Shown in pieces: positions 20,401-25,368 of a DNA stretch of 28,354 nt. The notes beneath the pieces are model-generated. The model had not been told where the DNA came from and did no database searches. It saw nothing but the letters and a program-made list of their open reading frames with translations. Location of the stretch: positions 1-28,354 of the forward strand of contig DATGXI010000091.1 in assembly GCA_035299065.1 (NCBI GenBank), given 5' to 3'. The stretch's first letter is position 1. Each line of letters starts with the position of its first letter. The translations under genes were made by a program, and so were the position numbers. This DNA comes from DASPJQ01 sp035299065. GTDB lineage: Bacteria > Bacteroidota > Bacteroidia > Flavobacteriales_D > UBA2798.

Positions 20401-21216
20401 TATGTATTGTCGGCAACCGATGTGAATGGTTGCACACTAACGGATAGTATTTATGTTGATGCGTTGTTATTTGCCTTGGCTGCTGCAGGAAATGATACAG
20501 TAATATGCGGGGTTTCGGGAGGAGGAACGCTCACGGGCGTAGGAACTGCCGGTGCAAATTATACCTGGACAGATACTGCAGGAAACGTCTTGTCATCATC
20601 AACAACACTGACATTACCATCCGCTACCGGTACGGTGGATTATATTTTTACGGTGAATAATTTAGGTTGCATTGACAGCGATACTGTTTCCGTTACCGTA
20701 AACCCGTTGCCACCAGCTGATGCCGGACCCGATTATCAAATTATACTTGGACAAAGTGTTGTAATAGGTGGTAGTCCTTCAACAACAACCGGAAATACAG
20801 TAAACTGGTTACCGGTTAATTTCCTTGACGATGCAAGTTCATTTAACCCAACCGCAGGGCCCGACACAAATACATATTATGTGTTAACAGTAACTGATGT
20901 TAACGGCTGTGTGAATACCGATACCATGCTGCTTGAAGTATTCCCCAATATTATTTTCCCAAATGGATTTTCGCCTAACGGTGATGGGCCTAATGATACC
21001 TGGATACTTGATTTTATTGAAATGTTCCCTGATTGCGAAGTTTCAGTGTATAACCGCTGGGGCCAACCGGTATTTTATTCAAAAGGATATGATACACCGT
21101 GGGATGGAACGTATGACAGCAAACCTGTGACTGTAGGAACGTATTATTATGTGATATTGTTGAACCACCCGTTATATCCTGATGCGTTTACCGGGCCACT
21201 AACCATATTGAGGTGA
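11473..21216 (+). CDS. Giant SprB-repeat cell-surface protein with T9SS type-B sorting domain
   Basis: At 3247 residues this is a third of the window. Order of parts: signal peptide (1-21, ending QVNA-A); an N-terminal beta-rich region (22-222) that opens YFWVGKKNAKFSDPSSW and DDVVF, a head common in Bacteroidota exported giants; a Pro-rich hinge PSAPPTPGTP (223-232); about 35 SprB-type units (about 243-3003); two Ig/PKD-like domains; and a gliding-associated C-terminal domain (3160-3247). SprB of Flavobacterium johnsoniae, the namesake, is a mobile surface adhesin used in gliding. T9SS carries such proteins through the outer membrane. The gene follows the permease by 120 bp without a convincing promoter, and its stop overlaps the start of a PorP/SprF gene. 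Adhesion is the likely role; gliding cannot be claimed because no gld genes are in view. Confidence 0.93.
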   Translation: MRLMRFILTSLLLLLLTQVNAATYFWVGKKNAKFSDPSSWSTLNKNQGSAPSSGDDVVFDEGKQNIFVELDKNIEIRNFIVGKNVEAVFTSTVPVTITITGNVDLQSKITLKGKADFVIDTELSSSFIKTSATQFKGDIVFKGKNQIKLLDDLQTDGSVRLYNQELQVESRFIACKVFDIACSKNNNSDFKGTILITENLTGDESKLVKKGYSVLNGDIAKAPSAPPTPGTPKTVCAAPIPFTIVATATTDYNGYDVSCNDSSDATICVNVVGGVGPFTYSWVGGPTTACYVGVDAGTYLVVVFDMGQGAFSCFTTVTVDEPPAITLLSWTGTNPSCFGVCDGTAAPLIIGGVIPYTYTWSSGETTPVATMLCNGANTVSVVDNNGCVFDTSFFILIPTPVLPNVTVNGVACFGDCNGSAFSAPSGGNGAPYTWSWSPPAGFSTNDSIFNLCPGNYTVDVLDNNGCPGSQTVTVTEPPSMVVTLVSQTNLVCNGVCSGSITITSSLGTLPHSYQWFDAITGLPIPGATSASISGLCAGTYYVFVTDAAGCTHQSGNFIITEPAAITVSASGTNLICNGICSGTLTAVVGGGTPGYTVEWFNAATASSIGTGNPLNSVCAGTYFAQVTDGNGCIVLSGLVVITEPPALTISVVSTNVLCFDDCTGTATATLGGGTGALTAHWFQLPGPVSLGTTNPIGSLCDGNYFANVTDANGCISSNVNFTVNEPAELIIVSQGSSDVVCNGNCDGITFLNVTGGTGSITVDWFSMPGSVATAQTGDTINTWCPGTYFGIATDSNGCTVQGANQVITEPAPMTITITPTSSQCGTICNGSADATITGGTAPFTLTWVEVATGLPLASTSDPVTDLCAGDYFLVVTDANGCTDTSAVFTITSTVIVTGSIVGTDVTCNGTCNGFADLTVAGGSAPYTFVWFDDVTDLPIGQSTEDANGLCAGDYYVVATDASACNSLPITVSINEPTAISINVTPTNNVCATACSGSITATVSGGTPAYTLSWIDATTGIALGQTGLTATNLCAGDYFLQVTDVAGCVINSPQSTITDSVPLVVSVSTTNVSCFGVCDGTATLTVTGGLAPYTVTWSTSANTTVNETNICAGTFSYTLTDANGCSIGPVNFTITEPANITANVTNGTTSCATSCDAVVSVNVTGGTSPYTYSWTDAGSSTTPIVDSLCAGSYDVMITDATGCSYGPFTATVTTPAGISVSAVGTAANCSGGCDGTATATVVGGTAPINISWNDPLAQSTTTAVQLCAGTYTVTVTDGGGCTATASATITSTPSPTLTMASTNASCNGVCDGTGTATPAGGTAPLSIAWDNGATTNTISALCIGTYTVTVTDNVGCTVTDSVVITEQSAITATMSTVLTPCTVCSGTATVTPTGGAGGYTYQWDAAAASQITQTATALCAGIYTVTVTDANGCSGVFTAAVSNTTAEILTVDSTNATCNAVCNGTATVNFVCSDPPCTIQWNDGALQTTSTATNLCAGTYGVTVTNNSGCVAAATIDITDPTPLLANVTGVDVACNGICNGQAIANPTGGNGTYTYLWSDPASQTAFTAFNLCPGLVSVTVTDSAGCTANGSVTISEPTPIVFSSTSTNVSCFGQCDGTGTAFPSGGVSPYTYQWDDPSNQTTQSATSLCAGSFNVTVFDGNGCTSGPQTVTVTEPATGTVSITSTNPVCSGQCNGTATANVMGGTAPFAYVWDDPFAQTTATATNLCAGTYTVTVTDVNGCSMGSATVTLTSPTAITATISGTDISCNGLCDGMASAVISGGTAPYSASWNDPAAQTTAIATALCAGTYTVSIVDANGCTASGVQTILEPAAISPGLVVTDVLCNGSCNGSASVTPVGGSGSISIVWSPAGQTTSTISSLCPGNYSVSLTDATGCNVITDLTINEPPVFSLLTGMSPAVCGVCDGSASVSPIGGTPPYSTLWSPSAASQTTLTALNLCANIYSVTVTDQNGCALTTSVSVSNFNAETVTVSTTNASCPDICDGTATAATACVNGPCSFAWFDLATGASLGISTANATNLCPGQYTVRVINSVPCTTFVDFLIDGPDTIDVTETITDLTCNSVCTGAITVSATGGTGALTFQWDAAAGGGTTNTVNALCAGTYDLIVTDAIGCDDTLSYTIAEPFPLTVSVNPLSTFCTGTCTGVTTAIVGGGTPAYSYLWDDAGSQTTSSASGLCGGSYSVIVTDANGCTATSAPVSITDPVILTASVSSTDETCLNSCDGTGTVTIGGGTAPINIQWNDPANQTTATAINLCVGTYNVTVTDSNNCSVGPQAVIVNSPPAFTALPAVTDVLCNGLCNGSITINTAGGSGSFLFSIDGGVSFQASNTFINLCPGAYVVMVQDGTGCASTPVTVNVNEPTLLDATTSSLDADCSASNGAATVFPLGGTPGYTVVWTDFMLNPLGQTTLTAINLGAGLYVATITDANGCQFQQSVAVGNFPAPSATAVFTNPVCNSDCNGAVDITTTGGVAPYSYVWFPTGQTTEDITNVCAGLQTVQITDDLGCISFSSFDLTEPAPFVANTTVTDATCGLMNGSATSIVTGGTGALNLTWSNLQTGSTATNLAAGAYSVLVTDANGCSDQYNVIVNNTTGPTPVVNVTNPSCFNDCSGTATVSAIGGTAPYSFLWVSNGSTNATVSNLCTGTIIVEVQDSAGCVGIANVNITSSPAIKDSVVVQPASCGICDGTAVIFSAGLTPFTYQWSAAAGSVTTPSIINQCMGLYSAVVTDAAGCTDTILAAIPNVNAPTLTVTTTDPSCYGICDGTASAVGTGGTGPLTFDWFDVTPTSIATNVSGINALCDGDYVAQVTDSVGCASFMPFTIDEADSLVASINFTMDESCFNTCDGAISAMPINGTLPFTYTWGPPAGVTTSTATNLCDGIYTVTVADVNGCSLTLTDTVEEPAPIFMALDSINASCSTTPDGSIDATVTGGAGGFTFAWTGPNGFTANTEDITNIFYGMYVLSATDVNGCTLTDSIYVDALLFALAAAGNDTVICGVSGGGTLTGVGTAGANYTWTDTAGNVLSSSTTLTLPSATGTVDYIFTVNNLGCIDSDTVSVTVNPLPPADAGPDYQIILGQSVVIGGSPSTTTGNTVNWLPVNFLDDASSFNPTAGPDTNTYYVLTVTDVNGCVNTDTMLLEVFPNIIFPNGFSPNGDGPNDTWILDFIEMFPDCEVSVYNRWGQPVFYSKGYDTPWDGTYDSKPVTVGTYYYVILLNHPLYPDAFTGPLTILR
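12199..20480 (+). repeat. Array of about 35 SprB-type repeats within the giant protein gene
   Basis: Units are 75-85 codons. A typical unit reads: strand, CxGxCDGTAT, GGTxPYTYxW, a variable loop, NLCAGTYTVTVTDANGC, and a linker ITEPxxI. Units 2-35 each keep the first and last cysteine, and 31 of those 34 have all four. Units 28, 30 and 35 lack the second and third together. Units 15, 22 and 32 have CxxC in place of CxxxC. Units 16 and 23 have an additional CxxxxC pair where GGTxPY normally lies. Units 4-10 are of a long class (about 82-85 residues, WFDAxTG loop), most others about 75-79. Repeats are well diverged at DNA level; the most alike segments encode AGTYTVTVTD in units 13, 14, 19 and 20. 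Confidence 0.9.
20950..21213 (+). other. Gliding-associated C-terminal domain (T9SS type-B sorting signal)
   Basis: Residues 3160-3247 of the giant protein form the CHU_C-like domain: FPNGFSPNGDGPNDTW, then VSVYNRWGQPVFYS, YDTPWDGTYDSKPVTVGTYYYV and a final strand ending TILR. This is the type-B sorting signal, which unlike the short type-A signal is thought to need a PorP/SprF-family partner; one is encoded directly downstream. Confidence 0.93.
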
Positions 21217-22133
21217 TGAAGAAATTAATGCTTATAGCATGTTTATTAATTGGTTTTATACAAGCCAATGCACAACACATGCCTATGTTTACCCAGTTTT
21301 TCTTTAATGACTACATAACCAATGTGGCTGTTGCGGGTTCACGCCCATGGTTTGATGTGCGCAGTGGGCACCGTTACCAGTGGGCGGGTATAACCGATTC
21401 GCCACGCACGTTTACCCTTAGCGCTTTTGGACCGAATAAAAAACAAAACATGGGCTATGGTTTTTATTTGTTTACCGATAACGTTGGCCCAACGCGCAGA
21501 ACCGGAATACAATTTAGTTATGCCTACCATTTCAAATTAAGCAAAACGGTTAAGTTGTCATTTGGTTTATCAGGCGGATTGCTGCAATACTCGGTTGACG
21601 GGTCAAAAATTATTTTGCGTGATACCTATGACGCTGTTATAAGTAACGGGTTACAATCATCACTTGTTCCTGATTTTACATTTGGCTTTCATTTGTACCA
21701 TGAAGACTGGTTTATTGGTGCCTCATTTCCGCAATTGGTACAAAATAATTTGTACTTTTTCGATTATCAAACCCAGTCGCTAAGTAAGCTGGAAGATCAC
21801 TATTACGCAACAGCGGGTTATACATTTCATTTAGGTGATGATTTTGACATTGCACCAGCTATATTATTCAAGTATGTAAAACCGCTACCTCCACAATGGG
21901 ATTTTTTGGCAAGGTTTATTTACAAAAAACAAGTGTGGGTTGGCGCAAGCCTAAGAACACAGGATGCCTGGAGTTTAATGGCAGGTTATACCTGGAAAAA
22001 TAATTTGACCATTGGTTATAGCTATGATGTGACCACAACAGGATTGCGTGGGTACAACAGTGGAACGCATGAATTGATGGGCGGAATTCGTTTGGTGAAG
22101 AAAGAGCAGAAGCCTTCGGAGAAATTGTATTAA
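21216..22133 (+). CDS. PorP/SprF-family outer-membrane protein
   Basis: The 305-residue protein has a signal peptide (MKKLMLIACLLIGFIQANAQ) and a beta-barrel body of PorP/SprF type: MFTQFFFNDYITNVAVAGSRP, HRYQWAGITDSPRTFTLSAFGP, MGYGFYLFTDNVGPTRRTG, ending in MGGIRLVKK. Family members sit in the outer membrane and work with T9SS; SprF is required for surface delivery of SprB in Flavobacterium johnsoniae. The ATG at 21216 shares its A with the adhesin stop (TGATG), so translation is coupled and the protein is very likely the cognate partner of the giant protein. A GTG at 21213 would add one residue and is less likely. The usual NPAYAGS near the N-terminus reads NVAVAGS here. Confidence 0.92.
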   Translation: MKKLMLIACLLIGFIQANAQHMPMFTQFFFNDYITNVAVAGSRPWFDVRSGHRYQWAGITDSPRTFTLSAFGPNKKQNMGYGFYLFTDNVGPTRRTGIQFSYAYHFKLSKTVKLSFGLSGGLLQYSVDGSKIILRDTYDAVISNGLQSSLVPDFTFGFHLYHEDWFIGASFPQLVQNNLYFFDYQTQSLSKLEDHYYATAGYTFHLGDDFDIAPAILFKYVKPLPPQWDFLARFIYKKQVWVGASLRTQDAWSLMAGYTWKNNLTIGYSYDVTTTGLRGYNSGTHELMGGIRLVKKEQKPSEKLY

Positions 22134-22140
22134 ATCAACA

Positions 22141-22665
22141 ATGATTAATGTACAATTATCAATTAAGGTTAGCATATTTGCAAGCCTTGCAATTATTTTG
22201 CATTGTTGTACACAGAAGAAGCCAAACCAGCACCAGCCTGTTTCAAAAAAAAGTAATCAAAGCAAAACAAGCGATTATTATCATGAAAAAAGGGTTCCTA
22301 AACCTGGCGATACTTTAATACTGTTTAATCATCAAACAAATTATTTGAAGCGAAAGTATGGATGTGATACGTGTGAATGCGTTGTTTTGGATTTTTTCTT
22401 CAGAAAGGAATTTGGTGGTCATTTTTTCATTGAGCCTCTGTTTATTCCAGAACCAAGAGGCTATTACTCATTGAGTGAGTATTACATAAATTCAAAAGAA
22501 GGCTATAAAAAAAGTACCCTCTGGAAATGGAGGGATTATCCTGTTGAAAAGGGTAATCAAATTGATTTTGACAATCCTCCTAATGGAGACTGCATGACAT
22601 GTACTTGCCAGCAATTAGTGGAAGGTAAAGATACATGTACCGACATAATTTTTAAAATAAAATAA
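22141..22665 (+). CDS. Small cysteine-rich putative lipoprotein of unknown function
   Basis: The 174-residue product begins with a hydrophobic leader (about 5-22) ending ILHCCTQKK; the cysteine pair followed by a Lys/Gln/Ser-rich tether fits a relaxed Bacteroidota lipoprotein signal. I recognise no family. The mature part holds two near-identical cysteine clusters, CDTCEC (about residues 75-80) and CMTCTC (about 152-157), plus a later lone cysteine in KDTC. The repeated CxTCxC motif could bind a metal or form disulfides. The gene starts 7 bp after the PorP/SprF stop in the same direction, so it is likely the third gene of the adhesin operon. Nothing in the sequence proves a shared function. 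Confidence 0.68.
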   Translation: MINVQLSIKVSIFASLAIILHCCTQKKPNQHQPVSKKSNQSKTSDYYHEKRVPKPGDTLILFNHQTNYLKRKYGCDTCECVVLDFFFRKEFGGHFFIEPLFIPEPRGYYSLSEYYINSKEGYKKSTLWKWRDYPVEKGNQIDFDNPPNGDCMTCTCQQLVEGKDTCTDIIFKIK

Positions 22666-22668
22666 TTC

Positions 22669-22816
22669 AGGCTATTCATCTTAACCAAAATATTCTGCCA
22701 GGGATAGAGCCGGTACCCCAGAGCCTGTAAAATTTAGTTTCCAGATACATTTCCGGGCGAGGAGTAAAGGCGAAAGCCCGGCCCGAGGCTATTCATAATT
22801 CACTATTCATAATTCA
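22669..22816. repeat. Intergenic element between 11-bp direct repeats, plus 14-bp tandem repeat
   Basis: AGGCTATTCAT occurs at 22669-22679 and again at 22786-22796, bracketing 106 bp that are richer in GC than their surroundings. This core contains CCGGGC...GCCCGG, able to pair, with GGC-GAAA-GCC inside it (a GNRA-type tetraloop). Directly after the core CTATTCATAATTCA is repeated exactly twice (22789-22802 and 22803-22816). The layout could be a small non-coding repeat element with a duplicated target, or a structured RNA. No open frame covers it. The remainder of the 357-bp gene-free stretch 22666-23022 holds an isolated -7 motif and a terminator, listed separately. Confidence 0.5.
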
Positions 22817-22931
22817 AAATTGTGTTAGCCGAGGGAGGCAGCCAACAATAAACTAATTAAGAAAAAGCATTCATATGGCTTTTTGAAGTTGCCTGTATCT
22901 AAAAATAAAAGCGGTGTCCAATTGAATTCCG

Positions 22932-22939
22932 TATTTTTG
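22932..22939 (+). promoter_or_regulatory. Perfect -7 consensus motif without an evident gene
   Basis: TATTTTTG within CCGTATTTTTGTAC is an exact TAnnTTTG match pointing right. No start codon with a credible frame follows; within 35 bp the sequence enters the hairpin at 22974. No good -33 element is seen. Confidence 0.4.
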
Positions 22940-22973
22940 TACTCATATCTTAATACTCACCCTATAAACAAAA

Positions 22974-22999
22974 AAAGCCCTGGTGAAAACCAGGGCTTT
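22974..22999 (-). terminator. Intrinsic terminator of the MORN_2-type gene
   Basis: AAAGCCCTGGT and ACCAGGGCTTT form a perfect 11-bp stem with a 4-base loop. On the minus strand the hairpin is followed by seven T residues in all (bases 22970-22976 read as A on the plus strand), and it lies 24 bp beyond the stop codon at 23023. The plus-strand side has only AATTCTATTTT, so leftward termination is favoured, though it may act both ways. Confidence 0.88.
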
Positions 23000-23022
23000 A
23001 ATTCTATTTTGAGGTTCAATGC

Positions 23023-23394
23023 TTATTTTGTAATGGTTAACCCATTTTCATCATACTCATTGGCGCTAATTTTCTTATTGTCGCTATAGGTAATTTGATA
23101 TTTTACCTGGCCATTTTCATGCATGATGTATGAACGTCCTTCTTTTTTATCAGAAAGCCAATTTGCCATTACGGTTTTTTGTCCTTTTTCATTATAGCTG
23201 GTCCACGTGCCGTGCTTTTTACCATTCAGGTAAAAACCTTCTTCGGCAACGGCACCGTTTTCATAATACCAGGTTACTTTTGAAAGACCTTTGCCCAGGT
23301 TTTTTACTTCCTTAAGGGTTGTAGCACCGCCAGTGGTTGCAAATGCACTCCAGCTAAGAATGCTTATTGCTATTGTTAAAACAAATGTCTTCAT
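23023..23394 (-). CDS. Exported MORN_2/YwqK-type repeat protein
   Basis: The 123-residue protein has a signal peptide (MKTFVLTIAISILSWSAFA) followed by three degenerate MORN_2 units: YYENGAVAEEGFYLNGKKHGTW (about 43-64), a second YNEKGQK...KKEG unit (about 67-86) and HENGQVKYQITYSDNKK (about 92-108), with a trace of a fourth in EYDENG. Such units occur in proteins often labelled 'YwqK family antitoxin', common in Bacteroidota; the label is by homology, and no toxin gene is beside this one. It is a monocistronic gene with its own -7 element (23420-23427) and a strong terminator (22974-22999). Its exact role is unknown. Confidence 0.84.
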   Translation of the reverse strand: MKTFVLTIAISILSWSAFATTGGATTLKEVKNLGKGLSKVTWYYENGAVAEEGFYLNGKKHGTWTSYNEKGQKTVMANWLSDKKEGRSYIMHENGQVKYQITYSDNKKISANEYDENGLTITK

Positions 23395-23419
23395 AAAAAG
23401 TTGTTTTAAAGTTTCTACT

Positions 23420-23427
23420 CAAATTTA
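23420..23427 (-). promoter_or_regulatory. -7 element of the MORN_2-type gene
   Basis: On the minus strand this reads TAAATTTG, a perfect TAnnTTTG, 25 bp upstream of the ATG at 23394. A TTG lies 14 bp further upstream, closer than the usual spacing for a -33 element. Confidence 0.55.
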
Positions 23428-23605
23428 CGCAACTATTACCACAATGTTACCCTGAACCAAACAGTAACTTAACATTGAAAAGCAAAGTAGGCCCAAAAGG
23501 CCTGTAAACAAAGGGTTTTAGAGGTTATGAAAACATTAAGAAAAGGGGAAATCAGAAAGCGGAAAAGGGTAAGAAATAGTAGAAAATAGCTGTTTGTTTA
23601 AGTGG

Positions 23606-24097
23606 TTACACTCTTACATCCATTAACCAGCTTTGATTGGCAGGAATGACCCAGTTTGATTTTAAATCGGCCAGTGTGCTTAACAGGTTGTTGAAAATGG
23701 TGGTGGTGTTTTTTACCGAACCGTTTTCAATTTCTTTTTTGAAATCAGCAAAATTTTTGAGTTGAATTTTTTGAGCATCGTCAATGTAAGCAATGGTTGT
23801 GCGGCCGGTTAATGACACGTTTAATTTAGTTTCAAGCTCTTTTACCAGGCGAACTGATTTATCAATTGAACAACCACTTGCCATGGCGGCCGCTTCATCA
23901 ACAGCAATGATCAAAAATAAATTATGCAATAAATTAATTTCGGCACTAAGGGCATTACCATGACTGTTCCACTGGGTTAAAAATTCACCGGTAGCTGCCT
24001 GAATGGTATTAACTTCATCATTGGTAAAAAAACGTGACGATTGATATATCCAAACCCTTGAATGTAAGGGTAATTTAAAGTCGGTTGCCGTATTCAT
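23606..24097 (-). CDS. Conserved Bacteroidota protein of unknown function
   Basis: The 163-residue soluble protein has no signal peptide. Conserved-looking blocks are LPLHSRVWIYQSSRFFTNDE (9-28), FLTQWNSHGNAL (39-50), IIAVDEAAAMASGCSIDKSV (63-82) and TTIAYIDDA (100-108). I associate this pattern with a small family often labelled 'ABC transporter ATPase' in Bacteroidota genomes. The label looks wrong: there is no Walker A, Walker B or signature motif. The invariant-looking SGCSID cysteine could be functional. It is transcribed divergently from the MBL-fold hydrolase with only 39 bp between the start codons, and its -7 element lies in that gap. The 211 bp downstream to the MORN_2 gene hold no clear terminator. 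Confidence 0.78.
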   Translation of the reverse strand: MNTATDFKLPLHSRVWIYQSSRFFTNDEVNTIQAATGEFLTQWNSHGNALSAEINLLHNLFLIIAVDEAAAMASGCSIDKSVRLVKELETKLNVSLTGRTTIAYIDDAQKIQLKNFADFKKEIENGSVKNTTTIFNNLLSTLADLKSNWVIPANQSWLMDVRV

Positions 24098-24118
24098 TAT
24101 ATAGTTAAATTAGCTATA

Positions 24119-24126
24119 CAAAAATA
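24119..24126 (-). promoter_or_regulatory. -7 element for the 163-residue conserved protein
   Basis: The minus strand reads TATTTTTG within CCGTATTTTTGTATAG, a perfect TAnnTTTG, 21 bp upstream of the ATG at 24097. It sits between two divergent genes only 39 bp apart, so its -33 region must overlap the MBL gene's start. Confidence 0.55.
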
Positions 24127-24136
24127 CGGTTTTTAT

Positions 24137-24991
24137 ATGAACTTACATGTGATTGATACTGGTACGTTTAAGCTTGACGGAGGCGCTATGTTTGGGGTTG
24201 TTCCCAAGAGTATTTGGCAACGCACAAATCCGGCCGATGCCAACAATATGTGCACCTGGAGCATGCGTTTGATGTTGATTGAAAACGGGAAACAATTAAT
24301 GCTGGTTGATGCCGGTATTGGGGATAAACAGGACGAGAAATTTTTCAGTCATTATTATTTAAGTAATTTAAAAACAGTTGAACAGGCATTAAACGAAAAA
24401 GGATTTTCGATTGATGAGGTTACTGATGTGTTTTTAACGCATTTGCATTTTGATCATTGTGGTGGCGCCATAAACCGTAAAAAGTCAGGTGAGGGATATG
24501 AGCCAGCGTTTAAAAAAGCAACCTACTGGAGCAGTGAACGCCATTGGAAATGGGCAACACAGCCCAATGCGCGTGAAAAAGCATCGTTTTTAAAAGAAAA
24601 TATTTTGCCCATTGAACAAAGTGGTCAACTAAAATTTATTGACAGGAAATCGGATTTTGTCGAAAATGCGTTTGAAAACATTGATGTGTTATTTGTTGAT
24701 GGGCATACCGACAGCATGATGATACCTCACATTAAGTATGAAGACAAAACCATTGTTTACATGGCTGATTTATTGCCATCGGTTGGGCATATTCCATTGC
24801 CTTATGTAATGGGCTATGATACACGCCCATTAATTACCATTGATGAAAAAGGTAAATTTCTGAATAAGGCGGCTGACGAAAATTATGTTTTATTTTTGGA
24901 ACATGATAGTGTAAATGAATGTGCAACTCTTCAACATACAGAGAAAGGGGTGAGGCTGGGAGAGACGTTGCGACTGGAAGATGTTTTATAG
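24137..24991 (+). CDS. MBL-fold metallo-hydrolase
   Basis: This 284-residue cytoplasmic protein has every metal ligand of the metallo-beta-lactamase fold: H102, H104, D106 and H107 in THLHFDHCGG, H190 in DGHTDSMM, D211 in YMADLLPS and H256 in LFLEHD. VDAGIG (57-62) is the usual strand before the site. The fold hydrolyses esters, lactones, thioesters or phosphodiesters depending on subgroup. The overall layout, with an N-terminal G-T-F-x-L-D-G-G-A-M-F segment and a TWSMRLMLIE strand, resembles the lactonase-like group, but a substrate cannot be assigned. It is divergent from the 163-residue gene and ends 20 bp before the opposing membrane-protein gene. Confidence 0.9.
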   Translation: MNLHVIDTGTFKLDGGAMFGVVPKSIWQRTNPADANNMCTWSMRLMLIENGKQLMLVDAGIGDKQDEKFFSHYYLSNLKTVEQALNEKGFSIDEVTDVFLTHLHFDHCGGAINRKKSGEGYEPAFKKATYWSSERHWKWATQPNAREKASFLKENILPIEQSGQLKFIDRKSDFVENAFENIDVLFVDGHTDSMMIPHIKYEDKTIVYMADLLPSVGHIPLPYVMGYDTRPLITIDEKGKFLNKAADENYVLFLEHDSVNECATLQHTEKGVRLGETLRLEDVL

Positions 24992-25011
24992 CTTAAGGTT
25001 CATATTCAATT

Positions 25012-25368
25012 TTAGGAATGAATTGTTTTGCTCTTGTATTTCCATTGAAAACCAAGAAATAAAATTGACCCGGTAAAATACCAAAGAATATCCAGTGGAT
25101 CAGCGGTCATGTTTGTGTATTTGATTGGTAAAATACCTTCAAATAAGATACAAACGGTTACAAGCGTAACTAATACGTATGGTAAATTCAATTGAAAGCG
25201 ATTGCCGTATAAAAATTTCATAATGAGATCAAGCGTAACAAGAAAAAATGGCAAGGCTAAAATGTCATTGGCAATGTTGACAAATGACGGGGAATAATGC
25301 AGTATGTTTTTACAGGCAAATAGTAAAATTGCCAATAAAAAAATGCTTATGTAGACAATTTTTTTCAT
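25012..25368 (-). CDS. Small four-helix membrane protein
   Basis: The 118-residue protein has about four membrane helices (residues 5-20, 30-50, 62-80, 92-108). The segment FEGILPIKYTNMTADPLDIL with GSILF after it resembles a small Bacteroidota family sometimes labelled 'magnesium citrate secondary transporter' and broadly VanZ-like; I would not rely on that label. I chose the ATG at 25368 rather than the longer frame at 25428, because 25368 makes an ATGA overlap with the upstream zinc-ribbon gene and starts with a normal MKK leader. The two genes form an operon. Confidence 0.7.
   Translation of the reverse strand: MKKIVYISIFLLAILLFACKNILHYSPSFVNIANDILALPFFLVTLDLIMKFLYGNRFQLNLPYVLVTLVTVCILFEGILPIKYTNMTADPLDILWYFTGSILFLGFQWKYKSKTIHS

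Noticed and set aside
12199..20480. Could the regular repeats be a CRISPR array or satellite DNA?
   Set aside because: The period (225-255 bp) is far too long, units are diverged at DNA level, and the frame is open throughout with conserved protein motifs.
22883..23089. A 68-codon plus-strand frame across the spacer and the end of the MORN_2-type gene
   Set aside because: It runs through the terminator hairpin and antisense to a real gene; composition is not protein-like.
23023..23394. Calling the MORN_2 protein an antitoxin of a toxin-antitoxin pair
   Set aside because: It has a signal peptide, its own promoter and terminator, and no toxin-like gene beside it; the antitoxin name is only a homology label.
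23480..23515. AGGCC-CAAAA-GGCCT inverted repeat as a terminator
   Set aside because: The stem is only 5 bp and no T-run follows on either strand; too weak to call.
23527..23589. A 20-codon, very basic open frame (starts MKTLRKGE) after a purine-rich AGAGG
   Set aside because: It lies in a low-complexity purine-rich stretch where a short Lys/Arg frame is expected by chance; no promoter or terminator of its own.
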